A DNA stretch of 64,000 nucleotides, from the NCBI GenBank assembly GCA_021229015.1, contig CM037781.1, positions 39,291,897 to 39,355,896 of the forward strand. The letters run 5' to 3'. Shown piece by piece: positions 54,201-63,865 of this stretch. Numbering within the stretch: position 1 is the first letter of the stretch; every line of letters begins with the position of its first letter. The notes beneath the pieces are model-generated. The model did no database searches. It was given only the letters and a program-made list of their open reading frames with translations, and was not told the DNA's origin. The translations under genes and the position numbers were made by a program. The stretch comes from Solen grandis. Taxonomy: Eukaryota; Mollusca; Bivalvia; Adapedonta; Solenidae.

Positions 54201-57200
54201 AATTTGGTAGGTATACGATTCTCTTCAGAAATTTCAACGAATTATCGAAGATCATTAATCTAACAGACCTAAAAAGCGATTGAAAAGTAGGTCAGTAGGT
54301 CAAATCTTAGAAAAACCTTGTTTACACACTGGAGGCCACAATTTTGATTCAATCTTCCTCAAACTTGGTCAGCACAAATGTCCTCAGGTGAGCGTCTTTA
54401 GGGCCATCTTGGCCCTCTTGTTCTAATTAAGATTCTAATTATTGAAGTTTAAAATTACAATATTAATTTAATTTTCAATCAATAAAAAGTGTCCATACCC
54501 TCGTAATGAAGCCTTTTTAGCTCACCTGAGCACAACGTGCTCATGGTGAGCTATTGTGATCGCCTTTTGTCCGTCGTCCGTCGTCCGTGCGTGCGTGCGT
54601 CCGTCCGTCCGTCCGTCCGTCGTCAACAATTTGCTTTAAACAACATCTCCTCATGAACCGCTGAAGGGATTTTGACCAAACTTCACAGGAATCATCCTTA
54701 TGATGCCCTCTATCAAAGTTGTACAAATTATTCAGATTGGTTAAAAAAGTAGGTCACAGGAGCTAAAAATAGATTTTAAAAATGCAAACTTTGAAAATCT
54801 TCTTCTGCAAAACTGCAAGGCCTAGAGCTTAGATATTTGGTATGTAGCATCATCTTATGGGCCATTACCAAGATTGTACAAATCATAGCCCTACGGTGAT
54901 AAATGACCCCGCACCAGGGGTCACTTGTTTTACATAGAGTTATATAGGAAAATCTTTAAAAATCTTCTTCTATGAATCCATTAGGCCTAGAGCTTAGATA
55001 TTTGGTATGTAGCATCATCTAATGGTTCATTACCAAGATTGTTCAAATCATAGCCCTAAGGTGATAAATGACCCCGCACCAGGGGTCACTTGTTTTACAT
55101 AGAGTTATATAGGAAAATGTTTAAAAATCTTCTTCTATGAATCCATAAGGCCTAGAGATTAGATATTTGGTATGAAGCATCATCTTATGGTTCATTACCA
55201 AGATTGTACAAATCATAGCCCTATGGTGATAAATGCCCCCGCACCAGGGGTCACTTGTTTAACATAGATTTATATAGGAAAAACTTTAAAAATCTTCTTC
55301 TATGAATCCATAAGGCCTAGAGCTTAGATATTTGGTATGTAGCATCATCTTATGGTTCATTACCAAGATTGTTCAAATCATAGCCCTATGTGATAAATGC
55401 CCCGCACCAGGGCACTTGTTTTACATAAGTTATATAGAAAACTTTAAAAATCTTCTTCTATGAATCCATTAGGCCTAGAGCTTAGATATTTGGTATGTAG
55501 CATCATCTTATGGGCCATTACCAAGATTGTACAAATCATAGCCCTACGATGATAAATGACCCCGCACCAGGGGTCACTTGTTTTACATAAGTTATATAGG
55601 AAAATCTTTAAAAATCTTCTTCTATGAATCCATTAGGCCTAGAGCTTAGATATTTGGTATGTAGCATCATCTTATGGTTATTACCAAGATTGTACAAATC
55701 ATACCCTATGGTGATAAATGCCCCGCACCAGGGGTCACTTGTTTTACATAGAGTTATATAGGAAAATGTTTAAAAATCTTCTTCTATGAATCCATAAGGC
55801 CTAGAGATTAGATATTTGGTATGAAGCATCATCTTATGGTTTATTACCAAGATTGTACAAATCATGACCCTATGGTGATAAATGCCCCCGCACCAGGGGT
55901 CACTTGTTTAACATAGAGTTATATAGGAAAATCTTTAAAAATCTTCTTCTATGAATCCATTAGGCCTAGAGCTTAGATATTTGGTATGTAGCATCATCTA
56001 ATGGTTCATTATCAAGATTTTCAAAATGGTGGCCCTTTGGAGATAAATGACCCCGCACTAAGTCTTCTCCTCTGAAACCATAAGGCCCAGTGCTTATATA
56101 TTTGGTATGTAGTATTGTCAGGGCTAAAATTTTTAAGATTGAGTTATATCAGAATTCTTGTCTGTTTAAAAACCTTGTAATCAGTTGTAGCAATGGTACT
56201 CAGGTGAGCGATCCAGGGCCATCATGGCCCTCTTGTTTTAGACTAGTCCCGGTTTCCAATGGAAACGCGTCTGATGCGGATTTCGATCATCAATGGAACA
56301 ATGTCAAAATGAAAGATATCCTTTTTAGCTCACCTGAGCACAACGTGCTCTTGGTGAGCTTTTGTGATCGCCTTTTGTCCGGCGTCCGTCCGTCCGTGCG
56401 TCTTGCGTCAACTTTTCCTTTAAACAACTTCTCCTCCTAAACCACTGGATGGATTTTGACCAAACTTCACAGGAATCATCCTTATCATGACCTCTATCAA
56501 AGTTGTTCAAATTATTTTGATTGGGTAAATAAGTAGGTCACAGGAGCTAAAAATAGATTTTAAAAATGGAAATTTAAAAAATCTTCTTCTCCGAAACCAC
56601 AAGGCCACGCCCCAGGGTCACTTGATTTAACATAGGCTAATATAGAAAAAAACTTGAAAAATCTTCTTCTCAGAAACCACAAAGCATGGAGTTTAAATAT
56701 TTGGTATGTAGCATGGTCTTATGACTCTATACCAAGACTGTTCAATTTATGACCCTGGGGTCAAAATTGGCCCTGCCCCAGGGGTCACTTGATTTAACAT
56801 AGGCTAATATAGAAAAAAACTTGAAAAATCTTCTTCTCAGAAACCACAAGGCATGGAGTTAAGATATTTGGTGTGTAGCATTGTCTAGTGGATCACAACC
56901 AAGTTTGTTCAAATCATGACCCTTGGGTCAAAATTGGCCCAGTCCCAGGGGTCACTTGATTTTACATAGGCTAATATAGGAAAAACTTGAAAAATCTTCT
57001 TCTCAGAAACCACAAGGCCTAGCCTTTTGATTTTTAATATGTAGCATGATCTTATGACTCTCTACCAAGATTGTTAAATTATGCCCTGGGGTCATTTTTA
57101 ATAGGAAAAAAACTTAAAAATCTTCTTCTCAGACACCACAAAACTAGTTTAGATATTTGGTGTGTAGCATTGTCTAGTCAATTCTTACCAAGTTTGTTCA

Positions 57201-59127
57201 AATCATGACGCTGGGGTCAAAATTGGCCCCGCTCCAGGGATCACTTGATTTTACATAGACTTATATTGGAAAAAAAACTAGAAAAATCTTCAAGGTCTGG
57301 AGTTTATATATTTGGTATGTAACATGGGCTAATAGACCTCTACCAAGTAGAGTGTGGTAGTGTGTAGCATTGTCTAGTCGATTCTTACCAACTTTGTTCA
57401 AATCATGACCCTGAGGTCAAAATTGGCTCTGCCCCAGGGGTCACTTGATTTTACATAGCCTAATGATACCAGGTGAGCGATCCAGGGCCATCATGGCCCT
57501 CTTGTTTTTTTTTTAATCTACAAACCGAAGAAAGTACATAGATCTAACGCACTGGCGATAAAGACAGTGAAGAAATGGGAGAAGGAGTTGGTTGACAAAC
57601 TGAAAAAATAGAGTCCAGACTCAAAATTACCACTTGCATTTTCAGCAAAATGCAAGTAGAAAAAAAAGCTTCCCAGTTATGTTTTAACCCTTTCCCTCAT
57701 ATATACTCCATTTGACGCCCTCTATAGGTATCACATAAAGCCTGATCTGCAGAAAACCACAGTTAAACCTTACCAAATTTAATTACAAAATCCTCATTTC
57801 CAGGAGCAATGAGCAGCGAACAGCATAAAACCTGATCAGCCTGCGAGTTACTCGCAGGCTGATCTGGTTTTATGCTGTTCGAAGTAAATTATATTAAACC
57901 ACTCGAATTTTTTTGTGAGTGGGAAAAAATATTAAATTTGAGCCCTGTAAAGCAATGTCTTTAAGGTGACTTGAAAGTTGGATGTTGATGATGATTAAGC
58001 TATATTCATGTGAAGTATTTGTCTATTGAGGGCTAGAACCTTATAAGTGTGATTTTAACTGAGATTTGTTTGTTGTTGTTTTTTGTTTCAGGTTACAGTT
58101 CTTTGGTATTGTGGATACAGTAAAGAAAATAAACAGGTAAAGCATATATTCCTGACAGTTAACGCTAAACTTGTTCACAGATGATCTGAAGAAATAATAA
58201 AAAACTTATTATCTGTTCTGTCTTATTATTGTTGTCAAAGTCTTTGCTTCCTGACAAATAAACTTGGTCAAGTAAAGGTCGCATTGCATGGGAAAACGCC
58301 ATTTTCATAAACACCCACAAGTGGGAAAATTGGCTAAATATAGGATACATTATTCCCCGAAGTAGGTGCTAGTGGTATTGCATGACACGTTCTGCAAAAT
58401 GGCTTCTTCACCAGTTCTGGGAAGCATATTTGCAAGTTCAGTCAGTGAAGTGAGCACATGTCCAAAGAGCAAATGTGATCTGTCATTTGACAGCACACGA
58501 AAATGGAAATGCAATTAAAAATAAGTCATATAATTTTAAGTAAAGGTTCAGTACCATGTGTACCGATATTGCCAACCTTTTTTCTTACAATCACGGAATG
58601 TTGCATTGAGTGACCATGCGTCTGTATTTGGGTATTATTGATAGAGATAATAAGCTGAGATAGTTAAAATTAAATACTTTGGTAATGACCATCTGTGAAC
58701 AAGCAGCTTTAAAGATTATGTCAAAAGATGGAATATAGAATATCAGAAAGCAGTATGTGAATTTTTGAAAAATACTGTAGTGCATCCCACACCACACATC
58801 TAATAAATGGTAAAAATAGCCGAAGTTTGCTATGAAAATAAGAATTCCAACATGAATAGAAATGGATATTTCCAATGATTTAATAGAATTATAAATCTAT
58901 AATAGGGTAAAGGTATTGCTTAAATTTTGTGACAAAAGACGGTTAGGTATGTACTCTATTCATTGTCTTCAAATCTCAATTAATCTATTAGGGTAGTATT
59001 GTTTAACTTCAGGACCCGAAAGATGATTTCAGAAAACTGGCGAAACATTCCTTCATTACTGACAGAGTTTTGGAGAATCTTCATCTTCCGGTCAAGGTCA
59101 CGCCTTGCAGCAGACGTGAAAATCTGA
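47364..59127 (+). CDS. Five-exon gene with Ser/Cys-rich region and C-terminal hydrophobic segment (unrecognised, 5' partial)
   Basis: Exons 47364-48274, 49959-50105, 51804-51916, 58092-58136 and 59013-59127 join in one frame to 442 residues plus a stop. The first exon begins after TGTTTTTCAG in phase 1, so an upstream coding exon is missing. Exon order: a 303-residue Ser/Thr/Pro-rich, probably disordered region with a cysteine cluster; a helical exon (LIQAVVVLHKRLLN); a basic stretch followed by a hydrophobic segment (MMVGLCVMMGLYLLNIPGV); then amphipathic sequence ending LAADVKI. One candidate membrane segment lies about 80 residues from the C terminus, suggesting a membrane-anchored protein with a large cytosolic N-terminal part. 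I do not recognise the family. Confidence 0.75.
48470..48660. repeat. GGTAGC/GCTACC repeat cluster in a gene C intron
   Basis: AGGTAGC-type motifs recur about every 10-20 bp in both directions (GCTAGTGCTACCT, AGGTAGCGAGAAGGTAG, CTACTGGTAGCTAG), giving a self-complementary region of about 190 bp. Confidence 0.55.
49959..50105 (+). CDS. Gene C helical exon
   Basis: 147 nt, phase 0 both sides, acceptor AATCTGCAG, donor CTACAG/GTGCAC. Encodes DEVTSLRKLTRSQLRTVASL and IQAVVVLHKRLLN, then a basic helix. A 0.7-kb pearl-like element begins about 25 bp after this exon. Confidence 0.8.
50129..50853 (+). mobile_element. Pearl-like element, GTCGAGC-ended family
   Basis: Starts TTTTTAGCTCGACTTTTC and ends with GAAAAGTCGAGC (50815-50826), a 12-bp terminal inverted repeat. 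A small hairpin (GCTGTCTTATGGACAGC) and CTCTTGTTT follow. A GGCGTC-type microsatellite follows the start, then two and a half tandem units of about 172 bp. Lies in an intron of gene C about 25 bp from an exon. Confidence 0.75.
51077..51318 (-). mobile_element. TTAA-type MITE with internal hairpin, copy 6
   Basis: Complete, opposite orientation to most others, TTAA on both sides, in the intron before the exon at 51804 of gene C. Confidence 0.85.
51804..51916 (+). CDS. Gene C exon with hydrophobic segment
   Basis: 113 nt, acceptor CCCCTTCCCTACAG, donor CTGGG/GTATGT. A His/Arg/Gln-rich run (ARCRQHQRHHRQ) is followed by MMVGLCVMMGLYLLNIPGV and then RRRLLLG. Positive charges on both sides of the hydrophobic stretch fit a membrane anchor or hairpin. 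Confidence 0.8.
52112..52250 (-). mobile_element. 5'-truncated SINE of the same family
   Basis: Tail and body only (GAGTTTACCATTGCTTCGAC to ACCTACCGCAAGCC). The tRNA head is missing. In the large intron of gene C. Confidence 0.75.
53036..54422 (+). mobile_element. Pearl-like element, GCTCACC-ended family, copy 1
   Basis: Starts TTTTTAGCTCACCTGAGCAC, forming a hairpin with GTGCTCAAGGTGAGC. A GTCCGTCGTCCG run and tandem units follow. It ends CTCAGGTGAGC (54383-54393), hairpin AGGGCCATCTTGGCCCT, then CTTGTT. GCTCACCTGAG and CTCAGGTGAGC form an 11-bp terminal inverted repeat. Confidence 0.8.
54515..56236 (+). mobile_element. Pearl-like element, GCTCACC-ended family, copy 2
   Basis: Same ends as copy 1, with a longer core: about eight tandem units of roughly 160-170 bp marked by TTAGATATTTGGTATGTAGC and CCGCACCAGGGGTCACTTG. 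The unit at 55381-55440 carries a burst of single-base deletions. Ends CTCAGGTGAGCG, hairpin GGGCCATCATGGCCC, TCTTGTTTT. Confidence 0.8.
56323..57507 (+). mobile_element. Pearl-like element, GCTCACC-ended family, copy 3
   Basis: Same start hairpin and the same 3' end (CCAGGTGAGCGATC, GGGCCATCATGGCCC, TCTTGTTTT). The core units are more diverged (CAGAAACCACAAGGCATGGA) and carry internal deletions. It begins less than 100 bp after copy 2 ends. Confidence 0.78.
57684..57881 (+). mobile_element. TTAA-type MITE, copy 7, truncated after the hairpin
   Basis: Begins TTAACCCTTTCCCTCAT and ends exactly at the outer edge of the hairpin (TTTATGCTGTTCG). The last 45 bp of the element are missing. Confidence 0.8.
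58092..58136 (+). CDS. Gene C 45-nt microexon
   Basis: Acceptor TTTTTTGTTTCAG, donor AACAG/GTAAAG, phase 2 on both sides. Encodes LQFFGIVDTVKKIN. It is separated from the previous exon by a 6.2-kb intron filled with three pearl-like elements. Confidence 0.75.
59013..59127 (+). CDS. Gene C last coding exon
   Basis: Acceptor TGTTTAACTTCAG in phase 2, then TRKMISENWRNIPSLLTEFW and RIFIFRSRSRLAADVKI, stop TGA. The last 11 codons and stop are part of a 45-bp unit repeated once in tandem in the 3' UTR. An AATAAA occurs near 59489. Confidence 0.75.
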
Positions 59128-59180
59128 ACCCGAATGGCTAGGTCATGCCTTGCAGCAGACGTGAAAACCTGAACCCGACT
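59095..59180 (+). repeat. 45-bp tandem duplication across the gene C stop codon
   Basis: AGGTCACGCCTTGCAGCAGA and on (59095-59139) is repeated from 59140 with few changes. The period is a multiple of three, and both copies contain a TGA in the same register. Confidence 0.8.
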
Positions 59181-59637
59181 ATTGTTCTGTTAAGTCTGCA
59201 CAGCTAAACCTGTGTTAGTGGCCATTATCATCAACCAGTCTGTTTAATGTGTCCATTTGGAAGAGAAATGTTAAACATAACCACAATTTGGAATTTAATT
59301 TATCGAAACGGACCTTTTTTCTTATTTTCTTTTAAAATCAATCAACTGTGAAATCAGTAACTTGTGTGGGACAATGTTGACTCATTATTGATATGATTTT
59401 CCCTTCATTTTCCCCAAACTAAAATGCTAAGACCTACTTATTTTTGTCCCATTCATTTGCTATGACATCATAGGTTCTGAACCAATCAATAAAAAGATGG
59501 GTTAAAGTATTTTAAGTTTCATTCTAATGAAATTCAGTTTGTCACTATGATAACGCAGTTGTCTGCCTGTGTATGAACAGAAAACAGAAAAATATCTGAT
59601 AGAGAGTATTTTACTGGTAAAGCTTCCTTTCTTGGCA

Positions 59638-59822
59638 CTGAGCATACAAGGGTAGTTCTAGGACTGGTTGGTTCAGAGCCAGGATAGTGGTAACTTGCCA
59701 CATGTTTACAGCATGATATTGCAGTGTGGATGCACTGTATCTGTCTCAAATAGGCATACATGTAGTCTCCAAATGACTGAAATACTGTCAGTGGGACATT
59801 GAACCCAGCAACAACAAACAAA
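59638..59822 (+). mobile_element. V-like SINE body and tail
   Basis: GGGTAGTTCTAGGACTGG, ATTGCAGTGTGGATGCACTG, ACTGTCAGTGGGACATTGAA, then an AACAACAAAC tail. In the 3' flank of gene C. Confidence 0.75.
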
Positions 59823-60014
59823 CCTTAATAACATAAATAATTAAATCTATGAAAAGTTCTGTGTTGTTTGTATTAACATGAGAACTTATAACCAGTCTGT
59901 GATATAATTCAAATATGTAACCGGTGATAGTTGGTCATTGTTGGAAGTTTTTATAGTTAGGTAAATTGATATTTACCAAGTCATAAAATTGTATATGAAT
60001 ATTCATGCAGTAAT

Positions 60015-60298
60015 CAGAGCCGGATCCGGGAGTTCAGGTGGGGGTGGGGGGGGCTATATTAAAAAAAATGTAGGCAGTGACAATGTAAGTGGCTTGCCAT
60101 TATGTCCGAGCCATGATAATGGTGTAGTTCCAGTTAAACTTGGGATCCAGGGAAACTCCCCTGCGAATTCTTTTAATTTTAAACTGTAAAATAATGCATT
60201 CTTGTAAGTTTTTTGGGGGTGTGTGTCTACATTTATGTATGGTCGGGAATTTTAGAGGGTGTGTGTGCCGGGTGTGCCCCAACTTGAATCCGCCACTG
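60015..60298. mobile_element. hAT-like MITE with target duplication
   Basis: Ends CAGAGCCGGATCC and GGATTCG-like CCGCCACTG (complement CAGTGGCGGATTC). GTAAT repeats directly outside both ends (60010-60014, 60299-60303). The CAGTGGCGGATCC type of end is common in hAT-like elements; only 5 bp of duplication is visible. Confidence 0.6.
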
Positions 60299-60526
60299 GT
60301 AATTGGCCACGATAGGACCATTCCTTTTCAGTGTACATTTATCAGTGAGACATATTTTTCAAATTCTTTATGAATTGTTTGTATTGGGAGACATACATGT
60401 ATAAGATAATTCATTTTAATGCTGAAACAGGTACTCATGATTATCATTCTTTAGCAAGTAAAACTTAATAAGTCAAGTTATCATAATATACACTTTTAAA
60501 GTTTACACATATAATGTATATACATG

Positions 60527-60532
<6 letters not shown>

Positions 60533-60567
<35 letters not shown>
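60533..60567. repeat. (GT)n microsatellite
   Basis: About 17 units in the 3' flank of gene C. Confidence 0.95.
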
Positions 60568-60572
<5 letters not shown>

Positions 60573-61287
60573 CAAAAACTTAGACATTCAACTACATGTA
60601 TCTGGAAAGCAAATAAAATAAAATGAAGTTTTGCATAACATGCTGTAAATGCCACTATGCATTTTTATTTTTTGAATCAAGTAACATTCATTGATTAATC
60701 ATTGATGTAAGGCTTTTAAAATGCAGAATAAAAATTAAGCTTTTATAAAATATAATGTTTGTGTATATACTGAACATGTTAAAAAGTTTTACTGGGTATA
60801 AAATTGATGATTTTGGTAATTTCCTCTGTTACATTTTAATGAGTGAAAGTTACTTATCTCTGTTCTTGGTGCCCTTATGTCCTGAAATCTTTAAATGGCA
60901 TACAATATTGTTGTTATTATGGTAAATTTTGTTTAAAATATTTACGTTGTTGTTAGAAATTATGTATGAAAATAAACATGATGTTCTGGAAGTGGTATTA
61001 GTTTTTGTTAATTAAATACTTCAAACCACTGTTAAATCATGCATTTTCATCGATTTCGTGGAGGGTTTTATCCACGAATATTAATCTCCACAAAAACTTG
61101 TAATTGATATAAACCTCACATTTTCTAGAAAAAATCCATGAATACACGTACCTATGAAATACCCTAAGGTACATTATCAACAAAATCTAATGGTTTTACA
61201 GTAGATCATATTGGTTCTTAACAGCTGTTGCTACACTTGAAGGTGTAGTTTGCCAGGCAATGAATACAACACACATTGTTACCACAG
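60568..61287. other. 3' flank of gene C
   Basis: AT-rich with several AATAAA motifs. No gene or element recognised. Confidence 0.45.
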
Positions 61288-61560
61288 GTGCTTGACCGGT
61301 CCAGTGACTGAGTGATTTGGACATCCACCTCGGAATCTGGAGGTTGTGAATTTGATCCTTAGTGGCGAAATAACAATTTTGTTTTTAAAAAAAATGGTAC
61401 GGTATTGCTCTCTTACATGGCGCTCAGCTTTTAAGGATAGTTCCAGGACATGTTGGCTATATTTAAAGACAATGTAACCGGGTGTGGTTTATCGTCATGT
61501 GTGATATCACATAGTGGCAGCACAATATCCTGTAAATGACTGAAATACTGCCATTGCTCA
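61288..61560 (+). mobile_element. V-like SINE with decayed head
   Basis: TCCAGTGACTGAGTGATTTG, GGAGGTTGTGAATTTGATCC, GGATAGTTCCAGGACATG and a degenerate tail. Confidence 0.65.
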
Positions 61561-61959
61561 TTACCAATACACACACACACAAACACACACATTCATATAC
61601 TTTTACTGTATTTCCTGTAAATTGTGTCAGGAAAGATCTTGGCGTCGAGATTCTGTGGAGTGAAAAAAAAAGATCAGATATTTAATGTTTATTACACCAG
61701 TTGCTTTAAGTATATGCACAAACTGAACATGCAGACATTCCTGAATAAAGCAATTAAGCACTTAGTTGCCTGTGATTGCATAAATTCCATAAATCATTTT
61801 ACATACCACTCTGTCTAAACAGGATCTTTCATATTTGGTTAGAAGTAATTTGTAAAGGGAAGTAAAAATGGAACCGTATACTAACCGCTAAATATAAATA
61901 TGTGCGTGCGCGCGTACGCGGATGCCTTTTTTCACCACTCCTTTGGTATTTTCCAATCC

Positions 61960-63181
61960 AGGGACCTTATGTATATATCCATTTCAATTTTTATAGGAAG
62001 TTAGCTAATTCCCTTTATATAAAAAAATTAGAAATTCCATTTTTAGGAGGCCAATGGCCAGATTTTAATTTCATTTAGCACAAATGGTCCCCTAATGGCT
62101 GTCTATCATAACTGCTAAATGAAAATTGAGGCCCCTATGGGGTCGGCTTGTTTCCTTATATACTCCATATAGAAGATTTCAAAAATCTTCTATAAAACCA
62201 ATGGTTGGAATTGAATTTCTTTTGTCATGTATGGTCACCCCATGACTGTCTACCATTATTGCTAAATAAAGTTGATCCCTTGAAAAATGAGGCCCTTAGG
62301 GAGTCGGCTAGTTTGGTTATATACCTGTTTCAAATTGGATAATTTTAAAATTCTATTTCTATGAAACCATTAATTAGAAATTTATTTCTCTAGGCGCAAA
62401 TCATCATCTCATGACTGCCTATCATTATTGCTAAAATAAAGTTGGTCCCCTAAAAAATAAGGCCCCTATGGGGTCCACTAGTTCCTTTTATACTCTATAT
62501 AATAAACTCCAAATTTCTTCTATGAAGCCACTGGCCAGACTTAAATTTAATTTCGCACAAATGGTCATCTTATGGCTGTCTACCATAATTGCTGAAATAA
62601 AGCTGATTCCTTAAAAAACAGACCACGAGGGGGTCTGTTAGTTTCCTTATAATTTTATACTAAATAGAAATTTTCAAAATTCTGTAATGGAAGCTATACA
62701 TGTACTAAGAATTTAATTTCTTTTGGCGCAAATGGTGAACTCGTGGCTTGAGTTGATCCTCTGAAAAATAAAGTACCCAAATGATTTACTTACTTGAGAA
62801 TTCTTTGTCTTGATTTGACTTGACTATTTGAGTTTACCATCGCTTCGACAGTATTTCAGTCATATAGCGACGTCCAGCTAATAACAGGTAGAGGAAGACC
62901 CCGAATGCACGGAGGCATCCGGGTAGAACCACCGACCTACCACAAGCCAGCTGGAAGGCTTCCTCACATGAAAATCCGAACCCACGCGGTGAGGGGCCGA
63001 GTGAATGTTAAAGTCAGCGACTTTACCCTCTCGGCCACGGAGGCCCCCAAGAATTCTTTGTATCTGAACTCGAATCTGGTTACTGCTGGGGGTAACCACG
63101 TAAGATAAAGTGACTTGAGTAGTTTTCAATTAGCGTTTGTACTCTGGTGAGCAATCTAGGGCCATATTGCACTTTTGTTTG
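61960..63181 (+). mobile_element. Old pearl-like element interrupted by a SINE
   Basis: About five degenerate units of roughly 155-160 bp (GGCCCCTATGGGGTCGGCT, TGACTGTCTACCATTATTGC). After a nested SINE (62809-63049) comes a decayed 3' end, CTCTGGTGAGCAATC, GGGCCATATTGCAC, TTTTGTTT, like the ends at 54-57 kb. The 5' boundary is approximate. Confidence 0.6.
62809..63049 (-). mobile_element. tRNA-derived SINE, head type B, with perfect 12-bp target duplication
   Basis: AGAATTCTTTGT flanks both ends (62797-62808, 63050-63061). Full head, body and tail on the minus strand. Inserted within the pearl-like element 61960-63181. Confidence 0.9.
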
Positions 63182-63808
63182 TAAAAAAAAAAAATAATGA
63201 ATAAATAAATATAAAAATTAATCAAATGAAATCATTAAAATAAGTTTCAAATTTTTGCTTTGTAAGTACTACTGACATTATTAGTACTTCTTGTACACAA
63301 AATATATTTTATAAAACGAACAATATATCGTGTTATACTGATAAAATAAACAAGGACTCTTTATAACAGATATATAGAATCCCTTCAATAACCATTCAGA
63401 GTCATAAATATTACTTATGAGCGGGGATACATGCGATGAGAAATAGCGATAATCACCTCGACAACACTAAGTCGGACCATAGTTACCATGGTAATCTCTC
63501 AAACTAAGATTTTCCTAATTTAAAAATTCTGAAGATCTAAGACTCCCTTATATAATTGATACACAGAGCAGATTTTTTTTTTTAAATTTCAAAATTGTGG
63601 TGTTAAAAAATGAGACATAAATTTAAATGTTTAGTCAAACATCATGAGATAAGAACTCTGTGCCTGAAATGGTTATGTAGGATTTCCCTCTCTGGTGGAG
63701 ATCGACCTTGTAATTCTTTGAAATTTCAGTACAGCTGAATGTTCTTAATAACAGCGTTATATGTGTCATTTTTTAAATAAAACTTGAGGTAAATTCAATA
63801 AAAAAGTC

Positions 63809-63863
<55 letters not shown>
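63809..63863. repeat. (AT)n-(AG)n compound microsatellite
   Basis: About 13 AT units followed by about 14 AG units. Confidence 0.95.
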
Positions 63864-63865
<2 letters not shown>

